The translations under genes were made by a program, and so were the position numbers. The notes under the pieces are model-generated. The model saw nothing but the letters and a program-made list of their open reading frames with translations. It was not told the origin of the DNA and did no database searches. Positions 52,865 through 61,762 of a DNA stretch of 64,000 nt are shown one piece after another (the first letter of the stretch is position 1; the number at the start of each line of letters is the position of its first letter). Source of the DNA: Enterobacter mori (GTDB taxonomy: Bacteria; Pseudomonadota; Gammaproteobacteria; Enterobacterales; Enterobacteriaceae); the NCBI RefSeq assembly GCF_025244905.1, contig NZ_CP104285.1, positions 1-64,000 of the forward strand, written 5' to 3'.

Positions 52865-54055
52865 ATGACAGAACATATCCAGCCCACGACCAGACCGCAG
52901 ACCACCGAGGTTTCACGCCCCAACTGGTCGGCGGTTTTCGCCGTGGCGTTCTGCGTCGCCTGCCTGATTACCGTTGAGTTTCTGCCGGTGAGCCTCCTGA
53001 CGCCGATGGCGCAGGATCTGGGCATTTCCGAAGGTGTGGCGGGGCAGTCGGTCACCGTGACCGCGTTTGTGGCGATGTTCGCCAGCCTGTTTATCACCCA
53101 GGTCATTGGCACTATCGACCGCCGCAAAGTGGTCATTCTGTTCAGCGTGCTGCTGACGGCATCCTGCCTGCTGGTCTCCTTCGCGGAAAGCTTCACCCTG
53201 CTGCTGCTCGGTCGCGCCTGTCTGGGGCTGGGGCTCGGCGGCTTCTGGGCGATGTCGGCCTCGCTCACCATGCGCCTGGTGCCCGCGCGCACGGTACCAA
53301 AAGCGCTGTCCGTTATCTTCGGCGCGGTCTCTATCGCGCTGGTGATTGCCGCGCCGCTCGGTAGCTTCCTCGGTGGGATTATCGGCTGGCGTAACGTCTT
53401 TAACGCGGCGGCGGTAATGGGTTTGCTGTGCATTATCTGGGTGTGGAAGGCGCTGCCGTCCCTGCCGGGTGAAGCGGCGCATCATAAGCAGAACATGTTC
53501 GCGCTGCTGAATCGCCCCGGCGTGCTGGCGGGGATGACCGCCATCTTTATGTCGTTTGCCGGGCAGTTTGCCTTCTTCACCTACATCCGCCCGGTGTTTA
53601 TGACCATGGCGGGCTTTGACGTGGACGGCCTGACGCTGGTGCTGCTGAGCTTCGGTATCGCCAGCTTTGTCGGTACCTCGCTGTCGTCGCAGTTCCTGAA
53701 ACGCTCCCTGAAGGTGGCGCTGGCGGGTGCGCCGCTGGTGCTGGCTGCGAGCGCCACGGTGCTGGTGCTGTGGGGTAGCGATAAGTGGGTCGCGTCTGCC
53801 ATTGCGATTATCTGGGGCTTTGCCTTTGCGCTGGTGCCGGTGGGCTGGTCGACGTGGATCACCCGCTCGCTTGCCGATCAGGCGGAAAAAGCCGGGTCGA
53901 TTCAGGTGGCGGTGATCCAGCTGGCGAACACCTGCGGCGCGGCCATTGGCGGCGTGGCGCTCGACCATCTGGGGCTGACGTCACCGCTGGTGATTTCCGG
54001 CACGCTGATGCTGCTGACGGCGCTGCTGGTGGCAGGGAAGGTGAAGGCGAAGTAG
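52865..54055 (+). CDS. nepI: Purine ribonucleoside efflux pump NepI
   Basis: NepI is an MFS exporter of inosine and related ribonucleosides. It has 396 residues, the E. coli length. [32 protein letters not shown] forms helix 1, [23 protein letters not shown] holds the loop motif after helix 2, and the C-terminal half [28 protein letters not shown] is conserved. It converges with yicL across a compound palindromic repeat. Confidence 0.95.
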   Translation: MTEHIQPTTRPQTTEVSRPNWSAVFAVAFCVACLITVEFLPVSLLTPMAQDLGISEGVAGQSVTVTAFVAMFASLFITQVIGTIDRRKVVILFSVLLTASCLLVSFAESFTLLLLGRACLGLGLGGFWAMSASLTMRLVPARTVPKALSVIFGAVSIALVIAAPLGSFLGGIIGWRNVFNAAAVMGLLCIIWVWKALPSLPGEAAHHKQNMFALLNRPGVLAGMTAIFMSFAGQFAFFTYIRPVFMTMAGFDVDGLTLVLLSFGIASFVGTSLSSQFLKRSLKVALAGAPLVLAASATVLVLWGSDKWVASAIAIIWGFAFALVPVGWSTWITRSLADQAEKAGSIQVAVIQLANTCGAAIGGVALDHLGLTSPLVISGTLMLLTALLVAGKVKAK

Positions 54056-54063
54056 TTAATTTC

Positions 54064-54162
54064 CCCCCCTCACCCTAACCCTCTCCCCACAGGGGAGAGG
54101 GGACTGCTCGGTGCTGTCTTTTCCCCCTCGCCCCATAGGGGAGAGGGTCGGGGTGAGGGGTG
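54064..54162. repeat. Compound palindromic repeat (CCCTCTCCCC family)
   Basis: CCCTCTCCCC-AC-AGGGGAGAGGG forms one hairpin at 54079-54102, and CCCCTCGCCCC-ATAGGGGAGAGGG is a second unit. The outer ends CCCTCACCCT and GGGGTGAGGGG pair around both. This is the highly copied palindrome common between enteric genes, here between two converging genes, where it can end both transcripts. Confidence 0.8.
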
Positions 54163-54168
54163 ATCAGG

Positions 54169-55074
54169 CTACGCCGATGCCTTAACCCTTCTGCGTGAAT
54201 CCATCGAAATCAACACCACCGACGACACAATCAATAGCGTTCCCAGCCAGTCCGGCAGGGTGAAGGCCACCCCCAGCAGGATCACCGACAGTAACGCGCT
54301 GCTCAACGGCTCGGCGCAGCTCAGAATGCTCGCCTTCGGCCCGCCGATCATCTGTGCGCCTTTCAGGTACAGGCTGAACGTCAGCGCGGTGCCAATCACC
54401 ACCAGATAGAAAAATGCCAGCAGCAGGCTGCCGTCAATCACGAACGTGGTCCCGCGTCCGGCGTAGAACGGCGTCAGCATTAACCCGGCAATCAACATGC
54501 TCCAGCCGACAATCGGCAATGTGCCGTAGCGGGCAATCAGCGTTGACGGATAGGTGGTGTAAAACGCGGCGGCAAACGCCGAGGCGATGCCGAAGAACAG
54601 CGCGGCAGGCGAGATGGAGAGCGAGGTTGGGTCGCCGTGGGTCACCAGCAGGAAAGTGCCAACAAGCGACGTCATGATGGCCGACAGCACAAACACGCCG
54701 GGACGCTTTTTCCGCGCCAGGGCAAACCAAGCCACAATGATGGTCGGTGACAGAAACTGCAGCACGGTAGCGGTCGCAGCGTTGGATTTTTCAATCGTCA
54801 GCAGGAAGGTGAGCTGCACGGTGAGCGCGCCGACGAGTGAAAAAATCAGCAGGCTGAGGGCGTCTTTGCGATGTTTGATGACCGAGAAAATCTTGTCGCC
54901 GTGAACGAAAGATAGCGTCAGCAGGATCACGCCGGTAAACAGCAGGCGAACCATGGTCAGGTAAGGCGAAGAAATGTGGCTTTTCTCCATGATGTACTGC
55001 GCGCAAACGCCGGAACTGCCCCATAAAACGGCGGCGATCAGGACGTTCAGCATCCCTTTACGTGTGGAACCCAT
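54169..55074 (-). CDS. yicL: YicL, DMT-family permease
   Basis: This is a 301-residue inner-membrane protein of the EamA type with about ten hydrophobic segments. It matches E. coli YicL from its start ([23 protein letters not shown]) through [22 protein letters not shown] and [21 protein letters not shown]. The substrate is unknown. A BIME lies upstream, between it and the porin gene. Confidence 0.94.
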   Translation of the reverse strand: MGSTRKGMLNVLIAAVLWGSSGVCAQYIMEKSHISSPYLTMVRLLFTGVILLTLSFVHGDKIFSVIKHRKDALSLLIFSLVGALTVQLTFLLTIEKSNAATATVLQFLSPTIIVAWFALARKKRPGVFVLSAIMTSLVGTFLLVTHGDPTSLSISPAALFFGIASAFAAAFYTTYPSTLIARYGTLPIVGWSMLIAGLMLTPFYAGRGTTFVIDGSLLLAFFYLVVIGTALTFSLYLKGAQMIGGPKASILSCAEPLSSALLSVILLGVAFTLPDWLGTLLIVSSVVLISMDSRRRVKASA

Positions 55075-55121
55075 GTTCTCCCCTGCTATGTTGATTTTTT
55101 TCTAGCATAACATGGGATCTT

Positions 55122-55190
55122 GCCGGGTGGCGCTGCGCTTACCCGGCCTACAAGGTTTTGTAGGCCCGTGCAAGCGCAGCGCCGCCGGGC
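55122..55190. repeat. BIME between yicL and the porin gene
   Basis: Opposed REP units GCCGGGTGGCGCTGCGC...GGCCTAC and GTAGGCCCGTGCAAGCGC...GCCGGGC are separated by 9 bases. Confidence 0.84.
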
Positions 55191-55208
55191 GAAACAAACG
55201 GCGCCGTA

Positions 55209-56588
55209 TTAGAACCACGCCTCCCACATCGCGCCGACGTTGAAGTCGTCGAGGGTTTCGTCTTTGGTGTTGTTCACGCGCGCGGTGCGTTCGTTATCCA
55301 CCTTGCCGCCGGTCACGTAGAAGCGCAGCATCGGACGGAACTCTGGCCCCATGGCGATAGACATGTTCTGCGACAGGGTCAGCTTCCAGCCCTTGTTGTC
55401 GCCGCCGTTATCGTAATCAACGTGCTGCCAGCCCGCCTCCAGCCAGGTGGAGTGAACGTCGTTCCACCAGTGCATCGGGCGCACGATGGCGTTGTAGTTC
55501 TTACGGTTGTCGGTGCTGTCACGGCTGTTATCGTAGTCGTGGAAGGCGAGGATGTACTCCACCTGCGTCGCCTGGGTGAATTTGTACAGCCCTTCGAAGC
55601 TGGCGTAAACCGTGGTCAGATCCTCGGTTTTGTTGAACACGCTGTTGTCCGCGTTATCGGAGTAGCGGGCAATCACCTTGTTCACGCCGCTGTCGTTGGT
55701 GTGGCTCAGCACCACGCCGCCCTGCCAGGCGTTCAGGCGTTCGTCGCTTTCAACCGCTTTCGAATCAAAGCCGTAGTTGGCGTACAGCTCCATGTCGATC
55801 GGTCCGAGCTTCATGCCGTGGATTTTGGAGGTCGCGGCGTAGTTGCCCTTGTCGCCCGTGCCGGAACCGCCGGTACAGGTGATGCGCGACGGGTTCGCTT
55901 CATCTTCCATCACTTCCGGGCTACAGGATTCCACCGCCGCCACGGCGGCCACGTCAAACTGCACGCCGCCGATGTCAAAGTTCTTCACCCCGGCACCCTG
56001 GCCGTCGTGGTTCATCCAGAAGTAGTCGTTGATGCCCTGCTGCGGACGCTGGTGGAAGTCACGACCGGCCCAGAAATAGGCGTTCGGGTTGGAGGCCATA
56101 ATGTTGGTCACCCCCGCGTAGGCTTTTTTCAGGTTAACTTCGTCGCCCCAGTGGTCGATCATCACGTTGATGTCCCAGATGGCGCCGTTTTCACCCTTGA
56201 AGGCCTTGGAGAGCTGGAATTCCCCTCCGTTGCCTTCGTTACCCAGACGACCAATGGCGGACGCGCCGTTATACGAGCCGTCCACCGCCACGTATTTCTG
56301 ATCGGCAGCCTGGAAGTGCGCGCCGTAGCGGGCGTAGCCGGTAAATTTAATGCCGAACGGGATCGCCATATCCGGGGATTGCGCCGCGCTTTGCGGCTCG
56401 GTCACCACGTCCGCTTTTTTCGCGACCGCCGCATCCATTTTGGCCTGACGCTCGGCCAGGGCTTTATCCACCGCTTTCGCCACAATGGCGTCGATTTGCT
56501 CCTGGGTGAATTCCTGTGCGAGCACGGAAATTGGACAAAGCGCGGCGATAACCGCCATGGTTAATGGAAGTTTTTTAATCGTATTCAT
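55209..56588 (-). CDS. LamB-type carbohydrate porin
   Basis: This is an outer-membrane sugar channel of the LamB/ScrY/BglH family. It has 459 residues with signal peptide MNTIKKLPLTMAVIAALCPISVLA. An N-terminal periplasmic coiled-coil-like segment (QEQIDAIVAKAVDKALAERQ) follows, as in ScrY. The barrel part starts GIKFTGYARYGAHF and includes YFWAGRDFHQRPQQGINDYFW, and the last residue is Phe (WEAWF), the BAM signal. It is the last gene of the PTS operon, 136 bases after the IIA gene, and presumably admits beta-glucosides across the outer membrane. Confidence 0.9.
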   Translation of the reverse strand: MNTIKKLPLTMAVIAALCPISVLAQEFTQEQIDAIVAKAVDKALAERQAKMDAAVAKKADVVTEPQSAAQSPDMAIPFGIKFTGYARYGAHFQAADQKYVAVDGSYNGASAIGRLGNEGNGGEFQLSKAFKGENGAIWDINVMIDHWGDEVNLKKAYAGVTNIMASNPNAYFWAGRDFHQRPQQGINDYFWMNHDGQGAGVKNFDIGGVQFDVAAVAAVESCSPEVMEDEANPSRITCTGGSGTGDKGNYAATSKIHGMKLGPIDMELYANYGFDSKAVESDERLNAWQGGVVLSHTNDSGVNKVIARYSDNADNSVFNKTEDLTTVYASFEGLYKFTQATQVEYILAFHDYDNSRDSTDNRKNYNAIVRPMHWWNDVHSTWLEAGWQHVDYDNGGDNKGWKLTLSQNMSIAMGPEFRPMLRFYVTGGKVDNERTARVNNTKDETLDDFNVGAMWEAWF

Positions 56589-56724
56589 GGTTATCTCAAT
56601 ATAGTTTAATTTTATTCAGACAATAACCATCCCGCTCCGATCTGACAGAGTATGTCGCTATCATCAGAACAAGTGGATCTCTATTTAGGGTACAGAGGTA
56701 TTACAGTAATTATTTCGTCATAGA

Positions 56725-57033
56725 CTATCTCTGATATAAATGAATAATTTCTTCGGATAATTCACGCGCTAATAAGGAGTTCATTAAGTGATCCTGCGCG
56801 TGCACCATAATTAACGTCATCGGCTGGCGGCCTTCGCCCGCATCCTGCTCAATCAGCTTGGTCTGCATTTTGTGCGCCTGGCGCGCGTAGCCGTCGGCTT
56901 CGCGCAGCAGGCTTTTGGCTTCGTCAAGGTTGCCCTGGCGCGCCGCGTGCAGCGCTTCAAAGCACAGGCTGCGGGACTGACCGGCGTTGACGATAATTTC
57001 CATTACGGCTTCTTCTAGTGCGATCATCATCAT
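56725..57033 (-). CDS. PTS lactose/cellobiose-type IIA component
   Basis: This is a soluble phosphocarrier that passes phosphate from HPr to IIB. It has 102 residues of the helical ChbA/LacF fold. The phospho-histidine His78 is in MVHAQDHLMNS, followed by the metal-site Asp81. The ATG shares a base with the stop of the glycosidase gene (TAATG), so translation is coupled. It forms a complete PTS with the IIC and IIB encoded upstream. Confidence 0.92.
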   Translation of the reverse strand: MMMIALEEAVMEIIVNAGQSRSLCFEALHAARQGNLDEAKSLLREADGYARQAHKMQTKLIEQDAGEGRQPMTLIMVHAQDHLMNSLLARELSEEIIHLYQR

Positions 57034-58409
57034 TACTCTTTATCAAAGCTGTTATTTAAGGCGGTAGCGGCAAACCACTCTCCGCTTTTCTTAATGGTAC
57101 GTTGTTGCGTATTTAAATCGAGCTGAATAAATCCGTAGCGATTTTTATACGCGTTGCACCACGACCAGTTATCAATAAACGTCCACATATGGTAGCCAAG
57201 ACAATTGCACCCTTCGCTAATGCCCTTATGCAGCCAGGCTAAATGCTCAGAAATAAACTCGATGCGGTATTGATCGTTAATCTGACCGTTTTCAATAAAG
57301 CGCTGCTCATTTTCGACGCCCATGCCGTTTTCAGAAATAAAGCAGCGAGGGTTGCCGTAATTGTCGCGCAGGTTGACCAGAATATCGTAAATACCTGGCT
57401 CGTAGATTTCCCAGCCGCGGTACGGGTTCATCTTGCGGCCCGGCATCTCGTAGTTATCAAAGAACCACTCCGGCATAAACGGCGCCTGCGGGTTCACCGC
57501 GCTGTCGCGACACTTTACGCGACGCGGCTGATAGTAGTTCACGCCGAGCAGGTCGATTTTCCCTTCCGCAATCAGGAAGCCGTCTTCCGGTTTACAGGCG
57601 GGCAGCTGATCGTAGGATTTCAGCAGCGCTACGAGGTCTGCCGGATATTCCCCTCGCAGGACCGGGTCAAGGAAGCTGCGGTTAAACATCAGATCCGCAA
57701 CGTTTGCCGCCTTCACGTCTGCCGGGTTCTGCGAGCGCGGGTACGACGGCGTCAGGTTCAGCACGATGCCGATCTCCCCCGCGTAATGCCCGGCGCGGTA
57801 GGCCTTAACCGCTTTCGCATGGGCCAGCACGGTGTGATACGCCACGGTGGCCGCCCGACGAAAATCCACCACGTTCGGATAGTGGAAGTCGTACAGATAA
57901 CCGCCCTCCACCGGCACGATCGGCTCGTTGAAGGTAAACCAGTGCAGCACGCGATCGCCGAACAGCTCGAAGCAAATCTGCGCATAGCGGGCGTAAGCGT
58001 CCACCACGTCGCGGTTTTCCCAGCCGCCGATTTCCTGCATCGCCATCGGCATGTCGAAATGGAACAGGGTGATAAACGGCGTGATGCCCTGTTCATTCAG
58101 CTCATCAATGACCTGATTGTAAAAATCGACCGCTTCCGGGTTCACTTCACCGATACCGTCGGGGATCAGGCGCGCCCAGCTAATCGAGGTGCGAAAGCTG
58201 TTGTGGTTCAGCTGCTTTAACAGCTGAATATCCGTTTTCCAGTGCTGATAAAACGTAGAGGTCTGCTGCGGCCCCACGCCGTTATGAAAACGGTTCGGCT
58301 CGCGGGCAAACCAGTAATCCCACGTGGTTTCACCCTCTCTTGCCCCTTCCGTCTGGAGAGCGGAGCTTGCGCTGCCCCACCAGAAGCTATCGGGAAATGC
58401 GTATTTCAT
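57033..58409 (-). CDS. 6-Phospho-beta-glucosidase (GH1)
   Basis: This enzyme hydrolyses the phosphorylated disaccharide or beta-glucoside brought in by the PTS. It has 458 residues of a GH1 barrel. The acid/base Glu162 is in FTFNEP, and the nucleophile Glu360 is in FISENGMG. The sequence GEWF near the C-terminus (KKSGEWFAATAL) occupies the aglycone/phosphate region. It lies between the IIC and IIA genes, 17 bases after IIC. Cellobiose, arbutin or gentiobiose phosphate are all possible substrates. Confidence 0.93.
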   Translation of the reverse strand: MKYAFPDSFWWGSASSALQTEGAREGETTWDYWFAREPNRFHNGVGPQQTSTFYQHWKTDIQLLKQLNHNSFRTSISWARLIPDGIGEVNPEAVDFYNQVIDELNEQGITPFITLFHFDMPMAMQEIGGWENRDVVDAYARYAQICFELFGDRVLHWFTFNEPIVPVEGGYLYDFHYPNVVDFRRAATVAYHTVLAHAKAVKAYRAGHYAGEIGIVLNLTPSYPRSQNPADVKAANVADLMFNRSFLDPVLRGEYPADLVALLKSYDQLPACKPEDGFLIAEGKIDLLGVNYYQPRRVKCRDSAVNPQAPFMPEWFFDNYEMPGRKMNPYRGWEIYEPGIYDILVNLRDNYGNPRCFISENGMGVENEQRFIENGQINDQYRIEFISEHLAWLHKGISEGCNCLGYHMWTFIDNWSWCNAYKNRYGFIQLDLNTQQRTIKKSGEWFAATALNNSFDKE

Positions 58410-58426
58410 GACTCTTCCTCTTTGAC

Positions 58427-59752
58427 TTAATTGCTGGCGGTTTCGGCGGCACCGACGGTTGCCTGGGCTTTCTGCTCTTCGTTTTTGATGAGCGTACGCT
58501 CATAGGCGCGCAGGAACGGCAGGTACATCAGTGCGGACATCACCATGCAGACCAGGCACATCACCACCGGGCTCAGCGCCCAGTTCGCCGCCCATGAGGC
58601 ACCAATCGGTGCAGGGGTGGTCCACGGGGTCAACGACACCACCTGTGCCAGCCAGCCGAGTTTGGTTGCACCGTACGCCAGGCAGGCGTTAACCAGCGGA
58701 ACAAACACGAACGGGATAAACAGCATCGGGTTCATGATGATCGGCGCGCCGAACAGAATCGGTTCGTTGATGTTAAAGAAGCTTGGCACCACGCCCATTT
58801 TGCCGATGGTGCGCAGGTGGGTCACGCGGCTGCGCAGCAGCAGGAACGCCAGCGGCAGGGTGGAGCCTACGCCCCCAATCAGCAGGTAGTGATCCCAGAA
58901 GCCCTGCAGGTAAACGTGCGGCAGCGCCGCGCCTGCGGCGAGCGCCGCCTGGTTTGCGGAGAGGTTCGCCATCCAGAACGGGTTCATGATGCCGGTGACA
59001 ATCAGCGAGCCGTGGATACCGGCAAACCAGAAGATCTGGCACAGCAGCACGGAGAGCAAAATGGCGGGCAGGGAGTCAGACGCGGATACCAGCGGCTCCA
59101 GCAGGTGCATGATCGCCTGCGGGATAATCATCCCCGTTTGCGCTTCGATGAACAGGTTCAGCGGGTGCAGCGTCCCGATCACCACCATCACCGGGATCAG
59201 GATCTCGAACGAGCGCGCCACGCCGGTTGGCACTTCCTTCGGCAGGCGAATGGTCACGTTGTTCTGCTTCAGCCACGCATAGACGCGGGTGGAGTAGATG
59301 GCGGTGATCAGCGCGGTAAAAATCCCCTGGCCGGAGAGATACTGGGTCGAGATTTTGCCATCGGCATACGGCGCGGCGACCAGCAGGAAGGCCATAAAGG
59401 CCAGCAGGCCGGACATCACCGGGTCGAGGTTGAACTGACGCCCCAGGCTTGCCCCAATCCCCACCGAAATGAAGAAGGTCATCACGCCCATGCTGAGGTT
59501 AAACGGCAGCATCAGCTGCTCGCGGTAGGTCTGGGAGAAATCCAGCCAGCCGCGGGCGAAGCTGTTGGTGGTATCCGCCGAGAACGGCGGGAAGATGAAC
59601 ACCAGCATAAACGAGCCGATGATCATAAACGGCAGCGCGGCGGTAAAGCCGTCGCGAATGGCAATCACATACTTTTGCTGACCCAGCTTTGCGGCCAGCG
59701 GGGTAATTGATTGCTCAATCACCGCGACCATGGATTGATATAACGAACTCAT
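58427..59752 (-). CDS. PTS cellobiose-type IIC permease
   Basis: This is a membrane permease of the lactose/N,N'-diacetylchitobiose/beta-glucoside PTS class. It has 441 residues and about ten hydrophobic segments. The conserved GVVPSFFNINEPILFGAPIIMNP loop near residue 325 contains the substrate-binding NEP. It lies 11 bases after the IIB gene. The specificity for a given beta-glucoside cannot be read directly. Confidence 0.93.
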   Translation of the reverse strand: MSSLYQSMVAVIEQSITPLAAKLGQQKYVIAIRDGFTAALPFMIIGSFMLVFIFPPFSADTTNSFARGWLDFSQTYREQLMLPFNLSMGVMTFFISVGIGASLGRQFNLDPVMSGLLAFMAFLLVAAPYADGKISTQYLSGQGIFTALITAIYSTRVYAWLKQNNVTIRLPKEVPTGVARSFEILIPVMVVIGTLHPLNLFIEAQTGMIIPQAIMHLLEPLVSASDSLPAILLSVLLCQIFWFAGIHGSLIVTGIMNPFWMANLSANQAALAAGAALPHVYLQGFWDHYLLIGGVGSTLPLAFLLLRSRVTHLRTIGKMGVVPSFFNINEPILFGAPIIMNPMLFIPFVFVPLVNACLAYGATKLGWLAQVVSLTPWTTPAPIGASWAANWALSPVVMCLVCMVMSALMYLPFLRAYERTLIKNEEQKAQATVGAAETASN

Positions 59753-59763
59753 GTGAACACCTT

Positions 59764-60078
59764 TTAGTGTGCCGCTTCGATGAGCGACAGAGCATAGTCC
59801 AGTACTTTATCGCCACGCTGCATGCCGTAGTCCATCATGTCGATGGGCTGTACCGGAATGCCTTGCGTCGCCGCCTTGTCTGAGAGTGTCTTTAACATGT
59901 ATTTCACTTGCGGTCCGAGAAGGACAACCTGGTATTGCGGAAACTGCGTATCAAATTCGGAAACACCGTACGCATCAATCTTCACCGGCAAACCACGTTC
60001 TTTCGCGACATCGACCATTTTGCTGACCAACAGGCTGGTGGACATCCCGGCAGAGCAGCACAGCATAATCTTGAACAT
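59764..60078 (-). CDS. PTS cellobiose-type IIB component
   Basis: This phosphotransferase subunit transfers phosphate from IIA to the sugar in IIC. ATG 60078 (MFKIMLCCSAGMSTSLLVSKM) after GAGGATGG gives 104 residues; an in-frame TTG lies 6 bases upstream. The phospho-cysteine is Cys8, first residue of the CSAGMSTS loop. It is the first gene of the five-gene operon IIB-IIC-glucosidase-IIA-porin and lies opposite the LacI regulator. Confidence 0.92.
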   Translation of the reverse strand: MFKIMLCCSAGMSTSLLVSKMVDVAKERGLPVKIDAYGVSEFDTQFPQYQVVLLGPQVKYMLKTLSDKAATQGIPVQPIDMMDYGMQRGDKVLDYALSLIEAAH

Positions 60079-60133
60079 CGACAACCATCCTCTAAATGTA
60101 AATAGTTATTGCGAGGATGATTGGACATTATAC

Positions 60134-60147
60134 GGAAACCGGTTTCC
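60134..60147. promoter_or_regulatory. LacI-family operator 1
   Basis: GGAAACCGGTTTCC is a perfect 14-bp palindrome with the central CG typical of LacI/GalR operators. It lies 56 bases upstream of the IIB start. Confidence 0.85.
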
Positions 60148-60252
60148 ATTCATAAAAGACAGAAGTGTGACAACCATCAAGATCCCTTACTTATGAGGCT
60201 AATTAACCGGATGTGCATCACATAATTTGGCTGTTTTGACATCATTTTGAGT

Positions 60253-60288
60253 GGAAACGGAAAATCGGTTTCCATGAAAAACGGAAAC
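60253..60288. promoter_or_regulatory. LacI-family operator 2 with extra half sites
   Basis: GGAAAATCGGTTTCC at 60259-60273 is an imperfect copy of operator 1, flanked by GGAAAC half sites at 60253-60258 and 60283-60288. It lies about 85 to 120 bases before the regulator start, so it may serve autoregulation and DNA looping with operator 1. Confidence 0.7.
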
Positions 60289-60371
60289 GGATATACTCCA
60301 TTCTGGCTATAATCTGAGCCGAAGCGGTGATGGAATTTGCAGGCGTGAAGTCGGCCTGCCAGGGGAGAGAG

Positions 60372-61322
60372 ATGTCTACAATCAACGATGTATCACGTCT
60401 GGCCGGGGTGTCTAAAGCCACGGTATCACGGGTGTTGAGCGGATCACGCGGTGTGAAGGAAGCCAGCCGTCAGGCCGTTCTGAAAGCGGTGGATGAGCTG
60501 AACTATCGGCCCAACGTGATTGCCCAGTCGCTGCTCAGCCAGTCGACGGGCTGTATTGGGGTGATTTGCGCGCAGGAGAACATTAACCAGACCACCGGTT
60601 ATCTCTACGCGCTGGAAAAACAGCTCAGCCAGCATCAAAAACACCTGCTGCTGCGCTTCGCGCATAGCAAAGCGGAAGTGATGCACGCCCTTGAAGAACT
60701 CTCCTGCGGGCTCTGTGATGATATCCTGGTGATTGGCGCGCGTTTCCCGCTGGATGTCGACATGGACAACGTGATTCTGGTCGACTGTATGGAGTCTGAT
60801 AATTCCAACAGCATCCAGTTCGATCACGCGTTTGCCGCCGAAACCGCCTGTAACTATCTCACCAGCCAGGGGCGTCGCCAGATTGCGCTGATCCACCCGC
60901 AGGGCAGCGGTTTTGCCGACCAGGTGCTGCTCGGCTACAAGCACGCGCTGGAGAAAAACTTCCTGCCCTTTAATCGCAACCTCGTCTTTATGGACGCCAC
61001 CTCGTCGTCCGTTGCGCTGCAGGAGCTGTTGAACAACGCAACCACGCTGAATTTCAACGCGCTGCTGGTGGCCGACGAGCAGGAAGCTCAGCGGGTGATC
61101 CCGCAGCTGCATGCGTTTAATAAATCGGTGCCGGACGACATCATGGTCTTTAGTCTGGGTGGATCGCTGCATCTGCCGGGTATTCCGGTGATCCCGGCGA
61201 TTGAATATTCCATGGACGCCATGGCGGCGCGCATTGTGAGCTGGCTGACGGAGAAAACGCAGATGCTGGGGTCGTACGTGCTGCGCGGGGATTTAATTAT
61301 TCCGGACATGCGGAAGCGTTAA
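60372..61322 (+). CDS. LacI-family repressor of the beta-glucoside operon
   Basis: ATG 60372 (MSTINDVSRLAGVSKATVSRVLSG) after AGGGGAGAGAG gives 316 residues; the frame is open 45 bases upstream. The LacI headpiece has the helix-turn-helix at about 5-24 and hinge helix, followed by a periplasmic-binding-protein-like ligand domain (GCIGVICAQENINQTTGYLY onward). It is related to AscG/ChbR-neighbour regulators by general type only. It is divergent from the PTS operon, with two GGAAAC...GTTTCC operators between them. Confidence 0.92.
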   Translation: MSTINDVSRLAGVSKATVSRVLSGSRGVKEASRQAVLKAVDELNYRPNVIAQSLLSQSTGCIGVICAQENINQTTGYLYALEKQLSQHQKHLLLRFAHSKAEVMHALEELSCGLCDDILVIGARFPLDVDMDNVILVDCMESDNSNSIQFDHAFAAETACNYLTSQGRRQIALIHPQGSGFADQVLLGYKHALEKNFLPFNRNLVFMDATSSSVALQELLNNATTLNFNALLVADEQEAQRVIPQLHAFNKSVPDDIMVFSLGGSLHLPGIPVIPAIEYSMDAMAARIVSWLTEKTQMLGSYVLRGDLIIPDMRKR

Positions 61323-61331
61323 AAATATTTA

Positions 61332-61363
61332 GTAGGCCGGGTAAGGCGCAGCCGCCACCCGGC
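61332..61363. repeat. Single REP element
   Basis: GTAGGCCGGGTAAGGCGCAG followed by CCGCCACCCGGC is a single REP palindrome between the LacI regulator and yicS, which converge here. Confidence 0.8.
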
Positions 61364-61383
61364 GAGAAACACATTTCCAGCCC

Positions 61384-61680
61384 TCAGTAATCCTCCATAC
61401 AATCCACCTGACTGACCGCATCCCAGTAGGCGTCCAGATTGTCGCGCTTCACGGCGGTGATGGCGTTTTTGATCAGCAGCTGGTTGGCCTCCGATGACAA
61501 AATCATTGCCTGCCAGGCCTTATCGCTCTGCTTTTTTTGTGGCGTGCAGGTTTTCTTCACATCTTTCAGAACCTGCTGTTTTATCAGGGCATCTTTCGCC
61601 GGATCGTCCTTCTCCTGAGCGTGGACAAACGCGGCGAACAACAGGCAAACGAGCAGGCAAACCAGGTGCGCAGCTTTCAT
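61384..61680 (-). CDS. yicS: YicS-like periplasmic protein
   Basis: This is a 98-residue exported protein. Signal peptide MKAAHLVCLLVCLLFAAFVHA (cleavage near residue 21) is followed by a small helical domain with two cysteines, Cys45 and Cys94, that could form a disulfide. LKDVKKTCTPQ, ILSSEANQ, IKNAITAVKRDN and YWDAVSQVDC align with E. coli YicS. The function is unknown (YicS has been linked to virulence traits in some strains). Confidence 0.75.
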   Translation of the reverse strand: MKAAHLVCLLVCLLFAAFVHAQEKDDPAKDALIKQQVLKDVKKTCTPQKKQSDKAWQAMILSSEANQLLIKNAITAVKRDNLDAYWDAVSQVDCMEDY

Positions 61681-61762
61681 CGAAACCTCCAGTTAACGTC
61701 ACATGCTTCCCATGAAATATATCGTTACATTCAGTGTAGCGATTCAAGCCAAAAGTATGAAT

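Noticed and set aside
52913..53968. Minus-strand ORF of 351 codons under nepI
   Set aside because: Its Arg/His/Gln-rich composition is typical of antisense to a membrane protein gene; nepI itself is clearly real.
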